Positions 18,365 through 27,902 of a DNA stretch of 64,000 nucleotides are shown in pieces. A program made the position numbers and the translations under genes. The notes beneath the pieces were generated by a model. The model was not told where the DNA came from, made no database searches, and saw only the letters and a list, made by a program, of their open reading frames with translations. Position 1 is the stretch's first letter, and the number at the start of each line of letters is the position of its first letter. The stretch covers positions 1 through 64,000 of the forward strand of contig NZ_JANEWG010000012.1 in assembly GCF_028069725.1 (NCBI RefSeq). The letters run 5' to 3'. This DNA comes from Citrobacter sp. Awk 4 (lineage in GTDB: Bacteria; Pseudomonadota; Gammaproteobacteria; Enterobacterales; Enterobacteriaceae).

Positions 18365-18427
18365 TCTGTATCTCCAGGACGCAAATCACAAAATCTGAGC
18401 GCAATAATATCAAAACGACGTCGAATT

Positions 18428-18446
18428 GATAGTCGTTCTCATTACT
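18428..18446. promoter_or_regulatory. Fur box upstream of exbB
   Basis: The 19 bases GATAGTCGTTCTCATTACT match the Fur consensus GATAATGATAATCATTATC at 12 positions, including the core TCATTA. The site is in the exbB-metC intergenic region, nearer to exbB. Confidence 0.7.
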
Positions 18447-18581
18447 ATTTACATATTGCCGCACCTTTGGTTTCTTTTCCTTGCGCTTACGCAGTAAAAA
18501 AGCCACGAGAGGATATTTTGATAAAATTTTCTGCTTTATCGAAATTCCTCTGGATGCGCGGTGCCGCATTCATGTTAGTTT

Positions 18582-18597
18582 AGACATCCAGACGTAT
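18582..18597. promoter_or_regulatory. MetJ operator (tandem met boxes) of metC
   Basis: Two adjacent 8-base met boxes, AGACATCC and AGACGTAT, match the AGACGTCT consensus at 6 and 7 positions. They end 19 bases before the metC ATG. MetJ with S-adenosylmethionine binds such tandem boxes to repress the gene. Confidence 0.85.
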
Positions 18598-18616
18598 AAA
18601 AAACAGGTCGTGCGAC

Positions 18617-19804
18617 ATGACAAAAAAACACCTTGATACTCAATTTGTGAATGCAGGACGCAGTAAAAAGTACACCCTGGGATCGGTAAACAGCGTGATT
18701 CAACGCGCTTCTTCACTGGTATTCGAGACAGTCGAAGCGAAAAAACACGCTACCCGTAACCGCGCCAACGGCGAGCTTTTCTATGGCCGTCGCGGAACGT
18801 TGACCCATTTCTCTCTCCAGGAAGCGATGTGCGAACTGGAGGGCGGTGTTGGATGCGCCCTGTTCCCCTGTGGTGCGGCAGCCGTCGCCAACACCATTTT
18901 AGCTTTCGTCGAGCAAGGCGATCACGTGCTGATGACCAACACAGCCTATGAGCCAAGCCAGGATTTCTGCACCAAAATTCTCGCCAAACTCGGTGTGACC
19001 ACCGGTTGGTTCGACCCTATGGTCGGCGCCGATATCATAAAACACATTCAGCCCAACACCCGAATCGTTTTCCTGGAATCGCCGGGCTCCATCACAATGG
19101 AAGTCCATGACATCCCAGCGATTGTTGAAGCAGTCAGACGGGTTGCGCCTGATGCAATTATCATTATTGACAACACCTGGGCCGCCGGGGTGCTCTTTAA
19201 AGCGCTGGATTTTGGAATCGATATCTCGATTCAGGCGGGGACAAAATACCTGATCGGTCACTCTGATGCGATGGTCGGAACCGCGGTTTCCAACGCGCGC
19301 TGTTGGGAGCAACTGCGTGAGAACGCCTATCTGATGGGACAAATGCTGGATGCCGACACGGCGTACATGACCAGCCGCGGTTTACGTACATTGGGCGTGC
19401 GCCTGCGCCAGCATCATGAAAGCAGCCTGAAAGTAGCTGAATGGCTGGCAAATCATCCGCAAGTGGCGCGCGTCAACCACCCTGCGCTCCCCGGCAGCAA
19501 GGGCCATGAATTCTGGAAGCGCGATTTTACCGGCAGCAGCGGTTTGTTCTCATTTGTCCTGAACAAAAAACTCAGTAATGACGAGATGTCAGCCTACCTC
19601 GACAACTTCAGCCTGTTCAGCATGGCTTACTCGTGGGGGGGATTTGAATCCTTGATTCTGGCGAATCAACCTGAGCACATGGCCGCCATTCGCCCGGAAG
19701 GTGTAGTGGATTTCAGCGGAACACTGATTCGTTTACATATTGGTTTAGAAAATGTTGACGATCTTATTGAGGATTTAGCCGCAGGATTTGCCCGGATCGT
19801 GTAA
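18617..19804 (+). CDS. metC: Cystathionine beta-lyase
   Basis: A 395-residue PLP enzyme that splits cystathionine to homocysteine, ammonia and pyruvate in methionine synthesis. The PLP lysine is Lys210 in [12 protein letters not shown]; Tyr56 and Arg58-59 ([10 protein letters not shown]) and Asp185 (IDNTWAAG) are in the expected places. Length and sequence match E. coli MetC. Transcription is divergent from exbB, as in E. coli, and tandem MetJ boxes lie at the promoter. Confidence 0.98.
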   Translation: MTKKHLDTQFVNAGRSKKYTLGSVNSVIQRASSLVFETVEAKKHATRNRANGELFYGRRGTLTHFSLQEAMCELEGGVGCALFPCGAAAVANTILAFVEQGDHVLMTNTAYEPSQDFCTKILAKLGVTTGWFDPMVGADIIKHIQPNTRIVFLESPGSITMEVHDIPAIVEAVRRVAPDAIIIIDNTWAAGVLFKALDFGIDISIQAGTKYLIGHSDAMVGTAVSNARCWEQLRENAYLMGQMLDADTAYMTSRGLRTLGVRLRQHHESSLKVAEWLANHPQVARVNHPALPGSKGHEFWKRDFTGSSGLFSFVLNKKLSNDEMSAYLDNFSLFSMAYSWGGFESLILANQPEHMAAIRPEGVVDFSGTLIRLHIGLENVDDLIEDLAAGFARIV

Positions 19805-19935
19805 AGTTGCCGCCAATGGACATAATTGCAGACACTTCCAGCAGAAAAGTCTGTGTTTGTTGCGTCCGGGATCAAAGCGTCCCGGGCAATTCGGGAGTAC
19901 AATAGGCACTTACACGCGGTTCCACAGGAAAGTCC

Positions 19936-20595
19936 ATGGCTGTCATTCAAGATATTATCGCTGCGCTCTGGCAACACGATTTTGCTGCGCTGGCGGATCC
20001 ACATGTTGTTAGCGTTGTCTACTTTGTGATGTTTGCCACACTGTTTTTAGAAAACGGTCTGTTGCCAGCATCCTTTTTACCGGGAGACAGCCTGCTGATA
20101 CTGGCAGGAGCGCTGATTGCACAAGGTGTGATGGACTTTGTACCCACCGTGGCGATATTAACCGCAGCGGCAAGTCTGGGATGTTGGCTCAGCTATATTC
20201 AGGGTCGATGGCTGGGAAATACGCAAACAGTGAAAGGCTGGCTGGCGCAACTACCGTCCAAGTACCATCAACGCGCAACCTGCATGTTCGACCGGCACGG
20301 TCTTCTGGCTCTGCTCGTTGGGCGCTTTTTGGCATTTGTTCGCACTCTGTTACCCACGATGGCGGGAATTTCCGGACTCTCTAACCGCAGATTCCAGTTT
20401 TTTAACTGGCTGAGTGGTCTGCTGTGGGTTGGCGTGGTGACCAGTTTCGGCTATGCGCTCAGCATGATCCCCTTCGTCAAACGCCATGAAGATCAGGTGA
20501 TGACGTTTTTGATGATCCTGCCGGTTGCCCTGCTGACGGCAGGATTGCTCGGCACGGTGATTGTTGTCATCAAGAAAAAGTACTGCAACGCCTGA
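19936..20595 (+). CDS. yghB: DedA-family inner-membrane protein YghB
   Basis: A 219-residue DedA protein. In E. coli YghB and its paralogue YqjA act redundantly in envelope integrity, division and proton-dependent drug tolerance, and the wider family includes phospholipid carriers. Features seen are the re-entrant motif [16 protein letters not shown] (about 39-54), the conserved arginine stretch [19 protein letters not shown] (about 128-146) and a last transmembrane helix before KKKYCNA. Glu39 and Asp51 are the acidic pair known to be essential. Confidence 0.95.
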   Translation: MAVIQDIIAALWQHDFAALADPHVVSVVYFVMFATLFLENGLLPASFLPGDSLLILAGALIAQGVMDFVPTVAILTAAASLGCWLSYIQGRWLGNTQTVKGWLAQLPSKYHQRATCMFDRHGLLALLVGRFLAFVRTLLPTMAGISGLSNRRFQFFNWLSGLLWVGVVTSFGYALSMIPFVKRHEDQVMTFLMILPVALLTAGLLGTVIVVIKKKYCNA

Positions 20596-20604
20596 GCCCT
20601 TCCT

Positions 20605-20629
20605 CTTCCCGGCGTTGCCAGCCGGGAAG
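20605..20629. terminator. Hairpin between convergent yghB and yqhC
   Basis: A perfect 9-bp stem, CTTCCCGGC (20605-20613) and GCCGGGAAG (20621-20629), with a 7-base loop lies 10 bases past the yghB stop and 5 bases before the yqhC stop. There is no long T-run, so it is probably a shared, weak terminator. Confidence 0.55.
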
Positions 20630-20633
20630 TCAG

Positions 20634-21551
20634 TTAACTCCCCTGGAGAGTCCGAATTCGCGCCGCATCCTCACCCGGCGTAACGCCAAAATAACGTTTA
20701 AATTCCCGACTGAACTGCGACGCACTCTCGTAGCCAACCCGCATCGCAGCGGCACTCGCTTTCATCCCGTCATGAATCATCATCATCCGCGCTTTATGCA
20801 GTCGGTAGGACTTCAGGTATTGCAGCGGCGAGGTGCTGGTGACCGATTTAAAATTATGGTGGAACGCGGAGACGCTCATATTGGCCTCCGCTGCCAGTTG
20901 TTCAACGTTAAGGTTTTCAGTGTACTTATTTTCAATGCGCTTCAGCACACGGCTAATCAGACTGAAGTGTGTCTGGCGACTCACCAGCGCCAGCAGCGCG
21001 CCCCCGCGCGGCCCGGTCAACACATGGTAAAGTATTTCACGGATGATCTGTTTCCCCAGAATCCGCGCATCCAGTGGCCGTTCCATAACATCTAACAGCC
21101 TCTCGGCAGCACAAAGGATCTCGTCTGACAGCGTAGCGGAGTTAATTCCGCTCGCCGCCATCGACGGCTGGAAGCGATCGTCTTCTCCGATGTCCATCAG
21201 CAACTCCTGCAATTGCAGGATATCCACATTCAGGCGAATACCGGCCAGCGGGCGTTCTGGCGTCGCATACGTTTCACATTCAAAGGGTAAAGGTACTGTC
21301 AGCAACAGGTATTCATTGGCGTCGTAGCGAAATACGCGCTCATTGATATAACCGATTTTATGTCCGGAGAAGAGGAATATGATGCCAGGTTCATACATCA
21401 CCGGCGTACGCAGACCAGGTTCAGTGCCGTATAGCAAGCGGACATCAGGAAGCAATTCACTAAGCTTCTTCTCATTACTTTTCAGCTGCTTAATTTTATC
21501 TGTCAGCAGAAGACAGGTCTCTTCTCGGTTCATCGCGCGCCATTTTGTCAT
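20634..21551 (-). CDS. yqhC: AraC-family activator YqhC
   Basis: A 305-residue regulator that senses reactive aldehydes and activates yqhD and dkgA. The N-terminal part (about 40-190) is the AraC_N-type sensor domain and the C-terminal 100 residues carry two helix-turn-helix motifs ([19 protein letters not shown] and [19 protein letters not shown]). The N-terminus ([11 protein letters not shown]) differs from the E. coli annotation, and Met7 at 21533 is an alternative start. It is divergent from its target yqhD across 175 bases. Confidence 0.95.
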   Translation of the reverse strand: MTKWRAMNREETCLLLTDKIKQLKSNEKKLSELLPDVRLLYGTEPGLRTPVMYEPGIIFLFSGHKIGYINERVFRYDANEYLLLTVPLPFECETYATPERPLAGIRLNVDILQLQELLMDIGEDDRFQPSMAASGINSATLSDEILCAAERLLDVMERPLDARILGKQIIREILYHVLTGPRGGALLALVSRQTHFSLISRVLKRIENKYTENLNVEQLAAEANMSVSAFHHNFKSVTSTSPLQYLKSYRLHKARMMMIHDGMKASAAAMRVGYESASQFSREFKRYFGVTPGEDAARIRTLQGS

Positions 21552-21726
21552 CGGTTTACCACCTCTACATAGTGCGCATTTTTATCTATTTTCTCCAGTC
21601 TTCTGGAGAAATAGGCAAGACATTGGCAGAAATGAGCATTGAGAGGCACGCCACTGAAGACCACAATGTTCACCATCAGGCAGACATCCACCTGCCCTCT
21701 TTTCTACCCACATAAGGGAACGAACA

Positions 21727-22890
21727 ATGAACAATTTTAATCTGCATACCCCAACCCGTATTCTGTTTGGTAAAGGCGCTATCACCGAACTGCGCCAGCA
21801 AATTCCGCAAGGCGCCCGCGTGTTAGTCACCTACGGTGGGGGTAGCGTGAAAAAGACCGGCGTGCTGGCCCAGGTACATAACGCCCTCAGCGGTCTTGAT
21901 GTACTGGAATTTGGCGGGATTGAACCAAACCCGTCTTATGAAACGCTGATGAATGCCGTCAAAATGGTGCGTGATGAGAAGGTGACTTTCCTGCTGGCTG
22001 TGGGGGGTGGATCCGTCCTGGACGGTACGAAATTTATCGCTGCCGCCGCTCACTACGCAGAGGGCGTCGATCCGTGGCACATTCTGGAAACCCGCGGCAA
22101 CGACGTGAAAAGCGCAGTCCCGATGGGTTCTGTTCTGACGCTGCCCGCGACCGGTTCCGAATCTAACTCAGGCGCGGTTATCTCGCGCAAAACCACCGGT
22201 GATAAGCTGGCGTTTATGACGCCGTTTGTACAGCCGGTCTTTGCTGTGCTGGATCCGGTTTACACCTACACGCTGCCGCCGCGTCAGGTTGCCAACGGCG
22301 TCGTCGATGCGTTTGTGCACACAGTAGAACAGTACGTCACTTACCCGGTCGATGGAAAAATTCAGGATCGTTTCGCTGAAGGCATTCTGCTGACGCTGGT
22401 TGAAGATGGCCCGAAAGCGCTGCAGGAACCTGAAAACTATGATGTCCGCGCCAACGTGATGTGGGCGGCGACGCAGGCGTTGAACGGTCTGATTGGCGCA
22501 GGTGTTCCCCAGGACTGGGCAACCCATATGTTGGGCCATGAGCTTACCGCCATGCACGGCCTCGATCATGCTCAAACACTGGCTATCGTTCTACCGGCGC
22601 TGTGGAATGAAAAACGCGACACTAAACGCGCCAAACTGCTGCAATATGCCGAGCGTGTCTGGAACATTACGGAAGGTTCTGATGACCAGCGTATTGATGC
22701 CGCTATCGCCGCGACTCGCGGTTTCTTTGAGCAATTGGGTGTGCCGACCCGCCTCTCAGATTATGGTCTGGATGGCAGCTCAATCCCGGCGTTGCTGGCA
22801 AAACTCGAAGCGCACGGCGGTACAAATCTCGGTGAACATCAGGACATTACGCTGGACGTCAGCCGCCGTATTTATGAGGCGGCACGCTAA
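21727..22890 (+). CDS. yqhD: NADPH-dependent aldehyde reductase YqhD
   Basis: A 387-residue group III iron-type alcohol dehydrogenase that reduces toxic aldehydes (glyoxal, methylglyoxal, lipid-derived and furan aldehydes) with NADPH. It has the nucleotide motif TYGGGSVKKTG (about 36-46), GGGSVLDG (about 93-100) and metal-binding residues in DAFVHTVEQ and the HELTAMHGLDHAQ segment. AAGGGAACGAACA precedes the ATG. It heads a two-gene unit with dkgA, controlled by YqhC. Confidence 0.97.
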   Translation: MNNFNLHTPTRILFGKGAITELRQQIPQGARVLVTYGGGSVKKTGVLAQVHNALSGLDVLEFGGIEPNPSYETLMNAVKMVRDEKVTFLLAVGGGSVLDGTKFIAAAAHYAEGVDPWHILETRGNDVKSAVPMGSVLTLPATGSESNSGAVISRKTTGDKLAFMTPFVQPVFAVLDPVYTYTLPPRQVANGVVDAFVHTVEQYVTYPVDGKIQDRFAEGILLTLVEDGPKALQEPENYDVRANVMWAATQALNGLIGAGVPQDWATHMLGHELTAMHGLDHAQTLAIVLPALWNEKRDTKRAKLLQYAERVWNITEGSDDQRIDAAIAATRGFFEQLGVPTRLSDYGLDGSSIPALLAKLEAHGGTNLGEHQDITLDVSRRIYEAAR

Positions 22891-22994
22891 GGTTTTTTCG
22901 CTTCAGGCTTTCGTTTTTGGGCATTTCGTCCAGACTTAAGTCACACAACCTCACCGGGGCTATGCTCCGGTGAGCTCATATGAAGGAGGAACGC

Positions 22995-23822
22995 ATGGCT
23001 ACACCAACCATTATCAAGCTTCAGGATGGCAACGTAATGCCGCAACTGGGCCTGGGTGTCTGGAAGGCGAGCAATGAGGAAGTGATCTCCGCCATTCATA
23101 AAGCGCTGGAAGTGGGGTACCGCTCATTTGACACTGCTGCCGCGTATAAGAATGAAGAAGGGGTCGGCAACGCGTTAAAAAATGCGGGCATAGCCCGGGA
23201 AGAGTTGTTCATCACCACCAAATTGTGGAATGACGATCAGAAACGTCCTTATGAAGCACTGCAGGAAAGCCTGGATAAACTGCAGCTCGACTACGTGGAT
23301 CTCTACCTGATGCACTGGCCTGTCCCTGCTATTGATCATTATGTTGAAGCATGGAAAGGGATGATCAACCTGAAAAAACAGGGGTTGGTGAAAAGCATCG
23401 GCGTATGTAACTTTCAGATCAATCACCTCCAGCGTTTGATCGACGAAACGGGCCTGGCACCGGTTATCAACCAGATCGAACTACACCCTTTGATGCAGCA
23501 GCGCCAACTGCATTCCTGGAATGCCACGCACAAAATCCAGACGGAATCCTGGAGCCCGCTGGCGCAGGGCGGCGAGGGAGTATTTGATCGCCCCATTATT
23601 CGCGACCTGGCGGACAAATATGGCAAATCTCCGGCACAAATTGTGATTCGCTGGCATCTGGACAGCGGTCTGGTGGTGATCCCGAAATCCGTCACGCCTT
23701 CACGTATCGCGGAAAACTTTAACGTCTGGGATTTCCGTCTCGATAAAGATGAATTGAGTGAAATTGCCAAACTCGATCAAGGAAAACGTCTGGGACCAGA
23801 CCCGGATCAATTCGGCGGTTAA
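22995..23822 (+). CDS. dkgA: 2,5-diketo-D-gluconate reductase A / methylglyoxal reductase DkgA
   Basis: A 275-residue aldo-keto reductase (AKR5C). Catalytic tetrad: Asp46, Tyr51 (FDTAAAYKNEEG), Lys76 (TTKLWND) and His108 (LMHWP). The cofactor loop IPKSVTPSRIAENF and the terminal DPDQFGG are family hallmarks. The start at 22995 follows a perfect AAGGAGGA site; five upstream in-frame codons are not needed. It lies 104 bases after yqhD and is followed by a strong terminator. Confidence 0.97.
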   Translation: MATPTIIKLQDGNVMPQLGLGVWKASNEEVISAIHKALEVGYRSFDTAAAYKNEEGVGNALKNAGIAREELFITTKLWNDDQKRPYEALQESLDKLQLDYVDLYLMHWPVPAIDHYVEAWKGMINLKKQGLVKSIGVCNFQINHLQRLIDETGLAPVINQIELHPLMQQRQLHSWNATHKIQTESWSPLAQGGEGVFDRPIIRDLADKYGKSPAQIVIRWHLDSGLVVIPKSVTPSRIAENFNVWDFRLDKDELSEIAKLDQGKRLGPDPDQFGG

Positions 23823-23843
23823 CGCATCCACTTTCCTTTTTGA

Positions 23844-23875
23844 AGCCCGGCGTTCTGTCGGGCTATTTTCATTTT
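23844..23875 (+). terminator. Rho-independent terminator of dkgA
   Basis: Stem AGCCCG (23844-23849) and CGGGCT (23859-23864) with a 9-base loop is followed by ATTTTCATTTT. It lies 22 bases after the dkgA stop. Confidence 0.8.
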
Positions 23876-24017
23876 GCAATACACCGAAACAATATCCACC
23901 TGATTGTATGTATCTTTCCTGCCATCTCAGGCGCAGCATTATATTAGCTAACCATTTGGTTACTAATGGAAATTATATGCACCATAACTGATAACAACAT
24001 TTAACAGGTGGCTTATT

Positions 24018-25472
24018 GTGAAGGAAAACAAATCTCAGGGCGTCAAATGGCTCCCGCTCATTATCATTATGTTGATCACCGTCGGACTGTGGCAACTCCC
24101 TCCTCCCACCGGATTAACGGCACCCGCATGGCACTCGGCCATTATCTTTGTCGCCACTATCGCCTCTATTGTTGCAAAAGTACTGCCCATTGGCGCAGTG
24201 GGCCTCATTGGTATTACCGTTTTTGCGCTCGTCTATGCCGCCGGGGATAAAACCGCCAGTGGCGCAATCACCACGGCGCTGAGTGAACTCAACAGTTCGC
24301 TGATCTGGCTGATTGTCGTGGCGTTTATGATCGCCCGAGGGTTTATCAAAACCGGCCTGGGTCGGCGTATTGCCTTGCAGATGATCCGCCTGCTGGGCAA
24401 ACGTACGCTGGGGCTCGCCTACGGCCTGGCCTGCGCCGATCTGATCCTCTCTCCGGCAATGCCAAGTAACACTGCTCGCTGCGGCGGGGTGATTTACCCT
24501 ATCGCCGACTCACTGGCGCGCAGCTTTAATTCACGACCCGATGATGAGTCCCGCAGTAAAATCGGCACCTTTCTGATCACCTGTATCGGAAACGTGAATG
24601 ATGTGACCGCCGCACTCTTTATGACGGGCTACACCGGTAACCTGTTGGCGGTGAAACTGGCAGCAAACGCCGGCGTCACATTGACATGGGGAAGCTGGTT
24701 TATGGCGGCGCTGCTGCCCTGCCTGGTCTCGCTGCTGATCGTCCCTCTTCTCGTCTACTGGTTGACCCGACCAGAAATCAAACACACACCCGATGCCCCC
24801 AATATCGCACGCAAAGAGCTGGCGGAAATGGGAAGCATGACGCGGGGAGAATGGTTGATGCTGGCAACCGTCGGCGTTCTGCTGGTGCTGTGGATCTTTG
24901 GTGATGTGCTGGGGGTAGATGCGACAACAGCCTCGTTTGTCGGCCTCTCCATTTTGCTGCTGAGCGGCGTTCTCAGTTGGGAAGATGTTAAAAGCGAGAA
25001 AGGCGCATGGGATACGTTGATTTGGTTTGCGGCATTGCTCATGATGGCAAACCAGTTGAAGAAATTAGGTTTCACCAGCTGGTTTGGTAATCTGATTGGT
25101 GACAGTATCGGCAGCACGATGCAGGGCACCAGTTGGGTGATCGTTCTGCTTATTCTGAATGCCGCCTATTTCTATACCCATTACTTCTTCGCCAGCGGTA
25201 ACGCTCAGATCGCCGCCCTGTATGCCGTATTCCTGGGAGTAGGCCTGCACCTGAATATACCGGCGGCGCCGATGGCGTTGATGTTGGCGTTTACCAGCAG
25301 CCTGTATTGTTCACTCACCCAGTACACCCACGCACGCGGTCCGATCCTGTTTGGCGCAGGATATGTTCCAACAGGTGTCTGGTGGCGAACGGGTTTTGTC
25401 ATCAGCTTGTTTAATCAGGCGGTCTTTTTGACCGTGGGTCTGGCATGGTGGAAAGTGCTGGGTCTGTACTAA
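24018..25472 (+). CDS. DASS-family anion:sodium symporter (YbhI/CitT-like)
   Basis: A 484-residue polytopic membrane protein with about 12 hydrophobic segments, of the divalent anion:sodium symporter family that takes up di- and tricarboxylates. Family-typical stretches are SPAMPSNTARCGGVIYPI (about 152-169; the SNT signature of the first binding loop) and the second repeat ASGNAQIAALYAVF plus SSLYCSLTQYTHARGP. It starts with GTG, 7 bases after AACAGGTGG. It occupies the dkgA-ygiQ gap where E. coli has yqhG-yqhH; Salmonella has a transporter gene here too, as I recall. The substrate cannot be named from sequence. Confidence 0.88.
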   Translation: MKENKSQGVKWLPLIIIMLITVGLWQLPPPTGLTAPAWHSAIIFVATIASIVAKVLPIGAVGLIGITVFALVYAAGDKTASGAITTALSELNSSLIWLIVVAFMIARGFIKTGLGRRIALQMIRLLGKRTLGLAYGLACADLILSPAMPSNTARCGGVIYPIADSLARSFNSRPDDESRSKIGTFLITCIGNVNDVTAALFMTGYTGNLLAVKLAANAGVTLTWGSWFMAALLPCLVSLLIVPLLVYWLTRPEIKHTPDAPNIARKELAEMGSMTRGEWLMLATVGVLLVLWIFGDVLGVDATTASFVGLSILLLSGVLSWEDVKSEKGAWDTLIWFAALLMMANQLKKLGFTSWFGNLIGDSIGSTMQGTSWVIVLLILNAAYFYTHYFFASGNAQIAALYAVFLGVGLHLNIPAAPMALMLAFTSSLYCSLTQYTHARGPILFGAGYVPTGVWWRTGFVISLFNQAVFLTVGLAWWKVLGLY

Positions 25473-25483
25473 GGCCATGAAGC

Positions 25484-25517
25484 TTGCCGGATGGCGGCGC
25501 AAGCCCCTTTTCCGGCC
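25484..25517. repeat. REP-type palindrome
   Basis: GCCGGA (25486-25491) and TCCGGC (25511-25516) flank a GC-rich loop between the convergent DASS transporter gene and ygiQ. Confidence 0.6.
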
Positions 25518-25536
25518 AGCCAATTGTATTTTAAAC

Positions 25537-25568
25537 GAAAGCCCGGTCAGCGTTAGCGCTGCCGGGCT
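25537..25568 (-). terminator. Terminator of ygiQ
   Basis: A long stem pairs AGCCCGG (25540-25546) with CCGGGCT (25562-25568) and, inside it, CAGCG (25548-25552) with CGCTG (25557-25561), leaving one bulged T and a 4-base loop. On the minus strand it is followed by TTTCGTTT. It starts 7 bases past the ygiQ stop. Confidence 0.8.
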
Positions 25569-25575
25569 CCAGGGT

Positions 25576-27795
25576 TTAGCGCCCTGCCGCAGGTTTAGCG
25601 CGTTTTTTCGCCCCTTCAGACGGTTTGCGCGACGGCGTTGACGCAGCTTTCTTCGCGCTCGCCGGTGTCTGACGCTGATGCGCCACTGGCGTGTGCTTGG
25701 TCAACGCCGGACGCGTATTACGGTTCTGACGACGCGCTTCGCGCATCTCTTCCAGCGTCGGTGACGGCACCAGACACTCACGACGACCGCCAATCAGATG
25801 CTTTTTACCCATTTCTTCCAGCGCCTGACGGATTAACGGCCAGTTCGCCGGATCGTGGTAACGCAGCAGCGCTTTATGCAGGCGGCGCTGTTTGTCCCCT
25901 TTCGGCACCACCACATCTTCACTCTTATACCCAATTTTACCCAGCGGGTTTTTCCCGGTGTAATACATGGTGGTCGAGTTCGCCAGCGGCGACGGATAGA
26001 AGTTCTGTACCTGATCAAGACGGAAACGACGCTGTTTCAGCCACAGAGCCAGATTGACCATATCCTCGTCTCGCGTACCGGGGTGCGCAGAGATGAAGTA
26101 AGGGATCAGATACTGCTCTTTACCTGCCTGTTTCGAATAGGTATCAAACAGTTCCTTGAAGCGGTCATAGCTGCCCATACCCGGCTTCATCATCTTCGAC
26201 AATGGACCTTCTTCGGTATGTTCCGGCGCAATTTTCAGGTAGCCGCCGACGTGATGGGTCGCCAGCTCTTTGATATAACGCGGGTCTTCAACGGCGATGT
26301 CATAACGTACCCCGGAAGCGATCAGGATCTTCTTGATGCCCTTCAGATCGCGGGCGCGGCGATAAAGATTAATCGTCGGCTCATGATTGGTGTCCATATG
26401 CGGGCAAATGTCCGGATAAACGCACGACAGGCGGCGACAGGTTTGCTCCGCGCGCGGTGACTTACAGCGCAACATGTACATGTTCGCCGTGGGGCCGCCG
26501 AGATCAGAAATGATCCCCGTAAAACCAGGAACAGTGTCGCGAATCGCTTCGATCTCATTGATGATCGAATCTTCCGAGCGGCTCTGAATAATGCGCCCTT
26601 CATGTTCTGTGATCGAACAGAAGGAACAACCGCCAAAGCAGCCGCGCATGATGTTGATCGAAAAACGGATCATTTCATAAGCCGGGATACGGCTGTCGCC
26701 ATACGCCGGGTGCGGCACACGCTTATACGGCAGAGCAAAAACACTGTCCATCTCTTCAGTCGAGAGCGGAATGGCGGGCGGGTTGATCCAGATGTAGCGA
26801 TCGCCATGCTTTTGCATCAACGCACGCGCGCAGCCAGGGTTGGTTTCATGGTGCAAAATACGCGAAGCATGCGCATACAATACTTTGTCGCCCTTCACCT
26901 TCTCAAAGGACGGCAACAACACGTAGGTTTTCTCCCACGGCTTCGGGCGCGGCGGCTGTACCGTTACCGCTTTTGCTTCCTGCTTTTTCGGCGCGACCGG
27001 TTTGTTATCGGCGCACGGCAAGTCTTCGCCATAGGGATGCGGGATAGGATCGATTTTACCCGGCGTGTCCAGACGCGTGGAATCCACGCCGCTCCAGCCG
27101 GGCAGCGCTTCTTTAACCATAATCGCAGTGTTACGTACATCGCGGATCTGATCGATGGTTTCGCCCATCGCCAGACGGTGCGCAACTTCCACCAGCGGTC
27201 GCTCGCCGTTGCCGAACATCAGCATGTCGGCTTTAGAATCCACCAGCACCGAGCGGCGTACGGTATCCGACCAGTAGTCGTAGTGCGCGGTACGGCGCAG
27301 ACTGGCTTCGATGCCGCCGAGGATCACGGGTACATCTTTCCATGCTTCTCTACAGCGCTGGGTGTAGACCAGGGTGGCGCGATCCGGGCGTTTGCCCGCC
27401 ACGTTATCCGGGGTATAAGCATCATCATGGCGCAGTCGGCGATCGGCGGTATAGCGGTTGATCATCGAGTCCATGTTGCCGGCGGTAACGCCGAAAAACA
27501 GATTCGGTTTGCCCAAACGCATAAAGTCGTCTTTGCTGTTCCAGTCCGGCTGAGCAATGATGCCGACGCGGAATCCTTGCGATTCCAGCATACGACCACA
27601 AATCGCCATACCAAAACTCGGATGATCGACATACGCATCACCGGTAACCAAAATAATGTCGCAGCTATCCCAGCCAAGTTGGTCCATTTCGTCGCGTGAC
27701 ATCGGCAAAAAAGGTGCGGGACCAAAACAGGCTGCCCAGTACTGAGGCCAGGAGAAAAGGTCTCTGTCTGGCTGGATCAGGGATATTGCGCTCAT
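25576..27795 (-). CDS. ygiQ: Radical SAM protein YgiQ
   Basis: A 739-residue member of the UPF0313/YgiQ radical SAM family. An N-terminal B12-binding-like/DUF3362-associated region (1-350) precedes the SAM [4Fe-4S] motif at Cys386-X3-Cys390-X2-Cys393 (CFGGCSFC). After a TIM-barrel domain with the HPGTRDED and FYPSP segments comes a very basic Ala/Lys/Pro-rich tail (about 695-739). Its substrate is not known. Length matches E. coli YgiQ. The gene stands alone, with a strong terminator downstream. Confidence 0.93.
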   Translation of the reverse strand: MSAISLIQPDRDLFSWPQYWAACFGPAPFLPMSRDEMDQLGWDSCDIILVTGDAYVDHPSFGMAICGRMLESQGFRVGIIAQPDWNSKDDFMRLGKPNLFFGVTAGNMDSMINRYTADRRLRHDDAYTPDNVAGKRPDRATLVYTQRCREAWKDVPVILGGIEASLRRTAHYDYWSDTVRRSVLVDSKADMLMFGNGERPLVEVAHRLAMGETIDQIRDVRNTAIMVKEALPGWSGVDSTRLDTPGKIDPIPHPYGEDLPCADNKPVAPKKQEAKAVTVQPPRPKPWEKTYVLLPSFEKVKGDKVLYAHASRILHHETNPGCARALMQKHGDRYIWINPPAIPLSTEEMDSVFALPYKRVPHPAYGDSRIPAYEMIRFSINIMRGCFGGCSFCSITEHEGRIIQSRSEDSIINEIEAIRDTVPGFTGIISDLGGPTANMYMLRCKSPRAEQTCRRLSCVYPDICPHMDTNHEPTINLYRRARDLKGIKKILIASGVRYDIAVEDPRYIKELATHHVGGYLKIAPEHTEEGPLSKMMKPGMGSYDRFKELFDTYSKQAGKEQYLIPYFISAHPGTRDEDMVNLALWLKQRRFRLDQVQNFYPSPLANSTTMYYTGKNPLGKIGYKSEDVVVPKGDKQRRLHKALLRYHDPANWPLIRQALEEMGKKHLIGGRRECLVPSPTLEEMREARRQNRNTRPALTKHTPVAHQRQTPASAKKAASTPSRKPSEGAKKRAKPAAGR

Positions 27796-27902
27796 AACAC
27801 TTCCAAAAATGGTAAAAAAATAATCAAAGGCCGGCGATTATAAGCCGGAACGAATGAGAAATCGAAAGGTATTCTTACTCGCCCTCGCGGGCGAGAAGAG
27901 GA

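Noticed and set aside
18357-18569. 70-codon open frame between exbB and metC on the minus strand
   Set aside because: It overlaps the Fur site and promoters and has no recognisable product.
26602-27699. 365-codon open frame antisense to ygiQ
   Set aside because: Long, but wholly inside ygiQ, whose product is clearly a radical SAM protein; no domain is recognisable in the antisense product.
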